64,000 bases of DNA from Azolla caroliniana (taxonomy: Eukaryota; Polypodiophyta). Below are positions 57,639 to 64,000 of this stretch, piece by piece (the stretch's first letter is position 1; each line of letters opens with the position of its first letter). A program made the translations under genes and the position numbers. The notes below the pieces were generated by a model. That model was given only the letters and a program-made list of their open reading frames with translations, searched no databases and was not told the origin of the DNA. The stretch spans positions 23,064,001-23,128,000 of the forward strand of contig JBHGNT010000003.1 of the NCBI GenBank assembly GCA_043228905.1. Reading direction: 5' to 3'.

Positions 57639-58680
57639 GATGGAGTCTAACACAAGTTCAACAAACAAAACAACATCCATGACAAGAAAGTACACCATGG
57701 AGAAACTCAACGACATAAATTATGGAATGTGGAAATTAAGGATGAGTTTAATCCTTGAAAGAGCACAATTAATCGACATTGTGAAAGGTAAAATACCACC
57801 CTAGAGTTGGAAGAATGGAAAAATAAAGATTTAGATGCACACATGGAATTGGTTATGCATCTAACTGATGAACAAATAGATTTAGTAAAAGATTTAGAAA
57901 CATCAAAAGAAATATGGGATGCCTTGAAGGAACGCCAGGAACCCTCGGACAGAACAACAAAGATTAACACCTTGAGACACCTTGTCACATTGGAAATGGA
58001 AGAAAGTGAAGAAATTGACACATTCATCAGAAAATGGCCGTTGGCCCTCGAGCAAGCATTATCAGTAGGTAATAAAATTGATGAAGATATGAAATTCGAT
58101 TTAATTTTTGGGGCTTTACCAGATTCGTGGGACACCTTTGTCACCACACATGGAAATGATGACGTTTCAAACATGAAGAATATGTTTCTAAAAATGAAAA
58201 GAGAAGAGATTCGAAGAATAAAGGACAAGGCGAAACATAACAATGGATCAATGGCAATGAGCGCAATTACAAGATTTCAAAAATCTAACTTCTCAAAGCC
58301 AAGATTTCAAAAGGTTCAAAGGTCATACAAGCCAAATCAACTATCAAAGCAAGGAGCACTCAATGTTTCTACAATCATATGTAGATATTGCAACAAAATG
58401 AGACACATGGAAAGAGAATGTCGCCGGAAGCAATATGATCAAAGAAACAAAGGTAAAAGATACAATTTCCAAGCACATTCTGCATTAATACGTAATGAAG
58501 AAGAAGACACATCGTTCATACAAGCATTCATGTCAGAAGTACAAACTACAAAATTCAAATGGAAAGATTATGGTACTTTGACACCGGATCCACCCACCAT
58601 CTCACCCATAATCGAGAATGGTTACATAATTATAAACCACTCCATCATCCACTTAAGGTACGCTTCGGAGATAATGGTAT
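57639..58680 (+). pseudogene. Copia gag, one in-frame stop
   Basis: Starts MESNTSSTNKTTSMTRKYTM at 57639 and stops after VKGKIPP near 57801; the reading resumes in the frame 57807-58682 (MEEWKNKDLDAHMELVMHLT, KFDLIFGALPDSWDTF). Zinc knuckle CRYCNKMRHMEREC (C-x2-C-x4-H-x4-C) near 58380. The frame changes near 58560 at the protease. Confidence 0.85.
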
Positions 58681-60475
58681 GAAGTTAGCTCTTGGAAAAG
58701 GTACAATTTATCTATCAATAAATAACAAATCGAAAATTACAATCTCGAATGTTTACTTTGTCCCCGGTTTAGCAAAGAACTTACTGTCTGTAAGTGAGGC
58801 TACATCAAATGGAACAATAATCGAATTTCATTACAATTGTGCTATAATTCGTTACAAGTTACCTACGGGAGATATAATTAAAACAACATGTCCGAATATC
58901 GGAAATTTGTATCCATTAAAGATGATGGATCATGCGCCAATTGAAGCATACATAAATTGAAGCATACATAGCTTCAAGCCATCAACAAGATGATCAAACA
59001 TTGATATGGCACCATCGGCTAGGCCACCTACATCCCAAATCAATAAAGAAAATTCAAACACATAAGCTTGTTGAAGGTATACCAACTAAACCATTTCAGT
59101 ATTTATCTATTTGTGAAGGATGTATTTACGGGAAGCAAAGTAGAAGAAAGTTCCCTCACCATATTCATCAAAACGAGAGGGCACTCCAAATCATTCATTC
59201 CGACTTATGTGGGCCGCTACAAATACCTTCAATAACCGGTAATTGACATTTCATTACCTTTATTGATGACTTCACAAGATTCACCATAATTTACTTCATG
59301 AAGAGTAATGCCGGTGCTTTCAATGTCTTCAAAACTTATAAAGCACTTCCTGAAAACCAACGTCAATCTCAAATTAAAACAATTAGAACAGATAATGGTG
59401 GAGAATATTGTTCAACTGAATGGAAGACATTTTGTAAGACACAAGGAATAAGACATGAGTTTACAACTTCATACAATCCACAACAAAATGGTGTTGCGGA
59501 GCAAAAGAATAGGACACTACTAGACACAAGAAGGAGCATGCTTCAAGTGGCCGGTCTACAAAACAAGTTTTGGCAAGAGGCCATCTCTACGACATGTTAT
59601 TTACAGAACCGATCTCCGCACAAGGTACTCAGATTGAATACACCTTTTTTCTTATGGTTTGGAAGGAAACCTAATGTGGAACACTTAAAGATATTTGGTG
59701 CAATCGCTTATAGTCACATTTCTCCTAAGTTAAGAAAAAAATTAGACCCCCATAGTATTAAATGTATAATGGTAGGATATGGCGAATCCGAGGGGATTAA
59801 GGGATATAAATTATTTAACCCACAAAATAATAAATTTATATATCGTCGATCCGTCATTTTTGACGAACAAGTAGTATCCCCAAAATACCCTATAAACTTA
59901 CAAAATATCCCCCTTATACATTATGTAAATAATCACAAATATGGGAAGGAGCATGTCAATAACATAAGAGAATCATTAGAATTAGAAGGGTTCAAAGAAG
60001 AAGAGGAGAGCCAAGAGGTACATAAAATCAAGATAATTAAGAATTTACCAAATAAAAATATAATGCACACATCCACAAGCATAGCACAAGAAGTGGATGG
60101 TGATGCTAGAGAGGTTGGTGGTGGCATTATAATAGAAGGCAACATAGAGGTGGAACATCGTAACAATGACGACGGTGATGGCATGGTGGAGCTAAGAGAA
60201 AATGAAAGGAATGATACTCCCACTCCTAGCATAAACAACCACTCTTATAGCTTTTCATCTCCCACCAATTCTTGGCAAACCCCAACTCACAATTCTGTTT
60301 TTTCCCCCACTTTTCTAAATTCAAAATTTTCAAAACCAACTTTTGCAAATTCAAAATTTTCAACTCTACCACTTCAAAACCAACTTTTCTAAATTTAAAC
60401 TCTACCCCTTCAAAATCCACCTTTCCACAATCCATTTTCTCAAATCCCTCAAATCAAACCTTAGGATTTCCACAC
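58559..60475 (+). pseudogene. Copia protease-integrase
   Basis: Protease LWYFDTGSTHHLTHN (Asp-Thr-Gly triad intact). GAG-pre-integrase IWHHRLGHLHPKSIKK and CEGCIYGKQSRRKFPHH. Integrase keeps all three acidic residues: HSDLCGPLQ, RTDNGGEYCS, QNGVAEQKNR. Stops at 58958 and 59244. A simple-sequence spacer rich in AAAATTTTCAAAACC-type repeats (60290-60450) precedes RT and breaks the frame. Confidence 0.87.
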
Positions 60476-60562
60476 CAATGAACTCAAGCTTTAGGATCCT
60501 CTTCAAAAGATATATCTCAAGGTGACACCACCCCAATTGAAAATATAGCGAGCCCTATAACT

Positions 60563-61312
60563 ATGAAGGAAAAGAAGTATAGATCCTTAAATGAGATTTA
60601 TGAGATAACCGATCCTATGGAAGCACTAATGGTGGATTTGGATGAAGAGAATGAATACATTGAAAATCATGAACCACAAGCCCCTTTGCACAACATCCAC
60701 CCATCGGTTAAAGATGCATTACAAAGCCTCGAACGTCTTCAATGGCAAACAACCATGCAAGCGGAAATTGATGCACTAGAAAAGAATGGCACATGGAGTT
60801 TAGTGCCTCGACCCAATGGTAAGAATATTATTTCTTGCAAATGGGTACTCACAAAGAAATTTGATTCCAATGGAAAGCTAGATAGATTGAAGGCCCGCCT
60901 AGTTGCAAGAGGATTTACCCAAATCCATGGCATCGATTACAAAGATACTTTTGCACCAACTTTGAAGATGGTTCCAATGCTCTTAATATTTAGCATTACC
61001 ACAGGTCTAAATCTCGAGCTTCATCATATTGACATCGAGACCGCCTTCTTGCATGGAGACCTTGATGAAGAAATATATATGGAACAACCTCCATACTTTG
61101 TAAGCTCAACAATCCCTCATTACGTATGTAAATCACATAAATCATTGTATGGATTAAAACAATCATCTCGAATGTGGCACCACAAACTTCACACTTATCT
61201 TGAAGCTATTGGATTTAGACGCCTTCAAGCCAAGCCAACTTTATACATTCGGAAGGAACACACAAATCTTGTTATCATTGGTGTATATGTAGATGATTTG
61301 CCAATTGCTTAA
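60563..61312 (+). pseudogene. Copia reverse transcriptase, cut after YVDD
   Basis: RT with WQTTMQAEIDALEKNGTWSL, DRLKARLVARGFTQ, HHIDIETAFLHGDLDEEIYM, KSLYGLKQSSRMW and active site YVDDLPIA. Frame is open over 249 codons. It ends within a few residues of the active site where R1 copy 4 begins; the thumb region and most of RNase H are gone. Confidence 0.9.
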
Positions 61313-62124
61313 AACTCCACCAAATGAACTCCACCAAGGTAACTTGAACTAAGAGTGGAGGTGGCCTTGCCACTCGTAAAGGTTTTGGCCAACCAAAACG
61401 GAACTGGACGGTAACCGGGGATCGGCGGATCCGGCGAGGCGGCGATATCAGCATCCGACGGGCTGGCGAAAGCGGTGGCATATGGCGATCGATGGTAACC
61501 GGCATCCGGTAAATTGGCGTCATCCGGCATCCGGCGACCAAATTAATAAATAAATATATATCACATATATATACATGAGGAGGGCAAGTGAGGATTCGAA
61601 CCTTGCACCTCCTAGTTAAGAGTCAATAAGCTTACCACTAAGCCATGACATTTAGTTGAATTTATATTTCTATCATTGTACTTTTACATGGAAATTTTTA
61701 TGCATGAGAGCTAAAACGAGTGACATGGTTATCATGCACCACATGTAATACATGAGCGCCAAATGGCAAACATGCATTTTATGCATGTCTTGTACCCTCA
61801 CATGCATCATATGCATGAGAGCATCTATAAAAGAAGGGATGAAAAAGAAGAAGGGTTAGGCTTCTTTTGGGTTATGAAATTAAGAAGAAGAGAATTCGTT
61901 ATCGAATTGATCGTGTAACTTATTTTAAAATCTAAAATCAAGAGTTCAATCGTAATCTCTCTCAATCTAACGTCAAACGTTCTATTCAATCTCAAGCTCT
62001 CTCTCTCTTTCAATCTAGCTTAAGTACTTTCTCGCTAAAGCTTGCGCCAACTTCAAGTCCTTCTGGTCTAGAACCCCGGCGGTTCCGCCTCACGATCCGC
62101 CCGTAGTGACGGATCTTCACGACA
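61313..62124 (+). repeat. R1 repeat, copy 4, replacing the RNase H region
   Basis: Inverse partner of 1036-1740. Antisense tRNA-like segment at 61585-61655 (complement: A box TGGCTTAGTGGTAAGC, B box GGTTCGAATCC, a perfect consensus). TATA box TCTATAAAAGAAGG near 61823. Ends TTCACGACA at 62124, after which copia coding resumes (RHHFIRDLVEAKEMSLQY, WVDFLTKP). A CGG/CCGG-rich stretch lies at 61390-61540. Confidence 0.75.
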
Positions 62125-62634
62125 GCGTCATCATTTTATAAGAGACTTGGTCGAAGCAAAAGAAATGTCACTCCAATACACTTCAACTACAACCATGTGG
62201 GTTGATTTCCTCACTAAACCCGTACCCCAACACAAGCACTGGATATGTTGTTCGAAGATAGGACTCAAATTAGAGAAACCAAATAAATAGGTTGCTTACA
62301 TTAAGGGGGGGTGTTAGAATATTAAAATATTAATATTAAAAATAAGACGTTACTAGAAATAGGAAATATATCATAAATAAAGAAAATAAAACCAACTAAT
62401 GTAACCACCTATTACGTGACTTTTGTTCACACAACCATTGGTTAGAAAGTTACCTTCATGTGAGATGTAATCACAATGAACATTCCCATTACAAGCTTCC
62501 CTATGATCTCTATTGCCTATAAAATGTAACATCTACCATGAACACATGTAATTCTTCTTTCTTCATAATATATTAAGTCATATGTATCCACTTGTTATTC
62601 TTTGTTAGATAGTGATTTAAATTCCTACAGAGCT

Positions 62635-63178
62635 TACATGGGAATTAATGGATTTTGAATAATTAGACATATAAAACTATAGAAGAAAGATCACCACAAG
62701 TCAGAACGGTAAGTCTGGCGGATATGGTTCAATCCAGCAAAATGAGTTTGTTTCTGGATCGAATAATGAATGATATAAATGAAAACAACGTAAACTAATC
62801 AATCGGATTAGCTGTGATTCGCTTTGACACTTCCTTAATCAATCCTGGCATCGATGTGGAGGACTAATGGAATAACTAGAGTATGGCATTAATTTGTTAT
62901 AATAAATTGTGACTGATGAGCTATATATAATTAGTGAAGGATCAAAGCCATTAGAATGTGGTTCAAACCCCCCTAGTTTTCGACATCTATACATTTGTTC
63001 AAATTACATTAGGCTTAAAGAAGACCACTTCACGTTTTAAACAAAGTTACCCCAAAGTAGAAAGTAAATAAAAATATTAATTATATGGACCCGGGACCCC
63101 TATAACATTATCGAAACATGCTTTCTTTCCTTTGCACATTTATCGCCATTGTTAGACTTAACCTTTATAACCATGATG
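62635..63178. other. ROCO-associated flank, continuation beyond the copia insertion
   Basis: The pre-insertion locus runs from 57.06-57.25 kb into 62.63 kb. 62640-62760 matches the region around the ROCO start (AGAAGAAAGATCACCACAAG); 62750-63170 resembles 47.8-48.24 kb. No gene. Confidence 0.6.
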
Positions 63179-63413
63179 CATCTCATGAGGGCAATTTCCA
63201 ATTGATGTCAGGGTTGTCCGCTTGTGAGAAATTAAAGGGAGAGAAAAGAAAGAGAGAGAGAGAGGGGGGGGGGGAGCACAAAATTGTGTAGTATTGTTTT
63301 GTTTCTTATCGGTTACACCACGTTGAGGTACATTTATTTCCCCCCAACAATAAACTCTAATAATATGTCAACGTAAAATGTTTGTATATTATAATTATTC
63401 TAACACCCCCCCT
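63179..63413 (-). mobile_element. Copia 3' LTR, second element
   Basis: Minus strand TGTTAGAATAATTATAA follows the polypurine tract AAGAAGGGGGG. Related to the LTR at 57252 only near its start. Contains GA and G runs at 63250-63275. Left border approximate. Confidence 0.6.
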
Positions 63414-64000
63414 TCTTGTAAAACATTTTAGTTCTTGGCCTTTGTAGGTAGAGGCCAATTTTATTGCTATAGTTCCAATGCTTTTGATATGACATCGGCT
63501 TAGTTAAAAAATCCGCCCACATTGTTGTTGTTGAGGTGTATAATATAGTAGCATTTCTTTAGATTCCACCAATTCTCTAATAAAGTGATGTCTTGCTCGG
63601 ATTTGCTTGTTTTGATAAGTGATCTTAGGATTTGTTGATAACTTAATACATGATTGCTTGTCACAAAATATCTTCATTTCCATAACTTTAAAGATATCAA
63701 GTTCTTCAATTATGGTATTGATCTACAATCCTTCTTTCGCCATTAGAGCAGCTGCTACATACAATTTCAATGGTTGAAAGTGCTACAGATACTTGTTGTT
63801 GCTTTTCCAAGAGATTGCGGCACCAGCAAATATAAAAACCATGCATAATGTCGAGCAGGAGATAACAGGATCCCCCCCCCCCCCCCCCCCCAATCCGAAT
63901 CCATCCAACCAACTAGAGAAGTATTGATCCATCCAGTAGGTTGTGATGAATTCTTGGGTTGGAAACTTCGATATGTAAGACCCATATCCTTGGTATATTT
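63414..64000 (-). pseudogene. Copia RNase H region, cut by window edge
   Basis: Minus strand: GLTYRSFQPKNSSQPTG, GWMDSDWG, then a run of 20 C on the plus strand (63872-63891) inside the coding region, then FIFAGAAISWKS, IIEELDIFKVMEMKIFCDKQ, RHHFIRELVESKEMLLYYTP. Several stops. Same family as the 57.25-kb element (there RHHFIRDLVEAKEMSLQY). This one still carries the RNase H that copy lost. Confidence 0.75.

Larger units (their letters stand above)
57252..62629 (+). mobile_element. Ty1-copia element with perfect target duplication
   Basis: LTRs of 318 bp at 57252-57569 and 62312-62629, TGTTAGAATATT to ATTCCTACA. I count 7 differences by eye, about 2% divergence. GAGCT flanks both sides (57247-57251 and 62630-62634). 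PBS TGGTATCAGAGCCC at 57570; polypurine tract TTAAGGGGGGG before the 3' LTR. Internal order gag, protease, integrase, RT is copia-type. RNase H is mostly replaced by an R1 copy. Confidence 0.95.

Overview
This looks like nuclear DNA from a land plant. Transposable elements fill most of the window and very few host genes survive. Plant markers are Ty1-copia elements with a TGGTATCAGAGC-type primer-binding site, Ty3-gypsy elements (one a chromodomain-bearing chromovirus), and two host gene families with plant relatives: a Roc-COR (ROCO) GTPase resembling TORNADO1, and an ARM-like protein with N-terminal membrane segments. The style of the chromovirus, the DUF7869-like genes and the LINEs hint at a non-seed plant (bryophyte, lycophyte or fern). 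That is inference; no organelle, rRNA or genuine tRNA gene was seen.

Layout. 0-5 kb: a copia LTR, a dispersed repeat (here called R1) and two opposed Ty3 fragments. 5-18.7 kb: two broken copies of the membrane-protein gene in related repeat units, separated by a decayed Ty3 element (9.97-14.5 kb, itself hit by R1) and a 5' piece of a second Ty3 element (14.7-15.8 kb). 18.7-30.5 kb: a copia element lacking reverse transcriptase, a LINE fragment, another copia, and a complete-length but dead chromovirus (24.97-30.51 kb, two 443-bp LTRs). 31.4-34.8 kb: a 5'-truncated LINE with an intact YADD reverse transcriptase; its tail forms the 3' end of the one intact membrane-protein gene (34.78-36.45 kb, minus). 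36.6-40.8 and 48.4-53.0 kb: a segmental duplication carrying a LINE 3' end, a minisatellite and a DUF7869-like pseudogene. 43.4-47.0 kb (minus): the ROCO gene, two exons joined by a GC-AG intron that splits the P-loop codons. 54-63 kb: broken ROCO N-terminal copies interrupted by a copia fragment, a solo LTR with perfect target duplication (55.16-55.75 kb), and a copia element with 318-bp LTRs and a perfect GAGCT target duplication (57.25-62.63 kb) in which R1 replaces the reverse transcriptase end and RNase H. 63.2-64 kb: the 3' end of another copia, cut by the window edge.

Only two loci look like functional host genes, and the ROCO gene carries an apparent single-base frameshift. The most unusual feature is that several Ty3-type LTRs, and R1, carry an antisense tRNA-like segment (A and B boxes) near their 5' end. 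All similarities were judged by eye from translated motifs; no database search was run.
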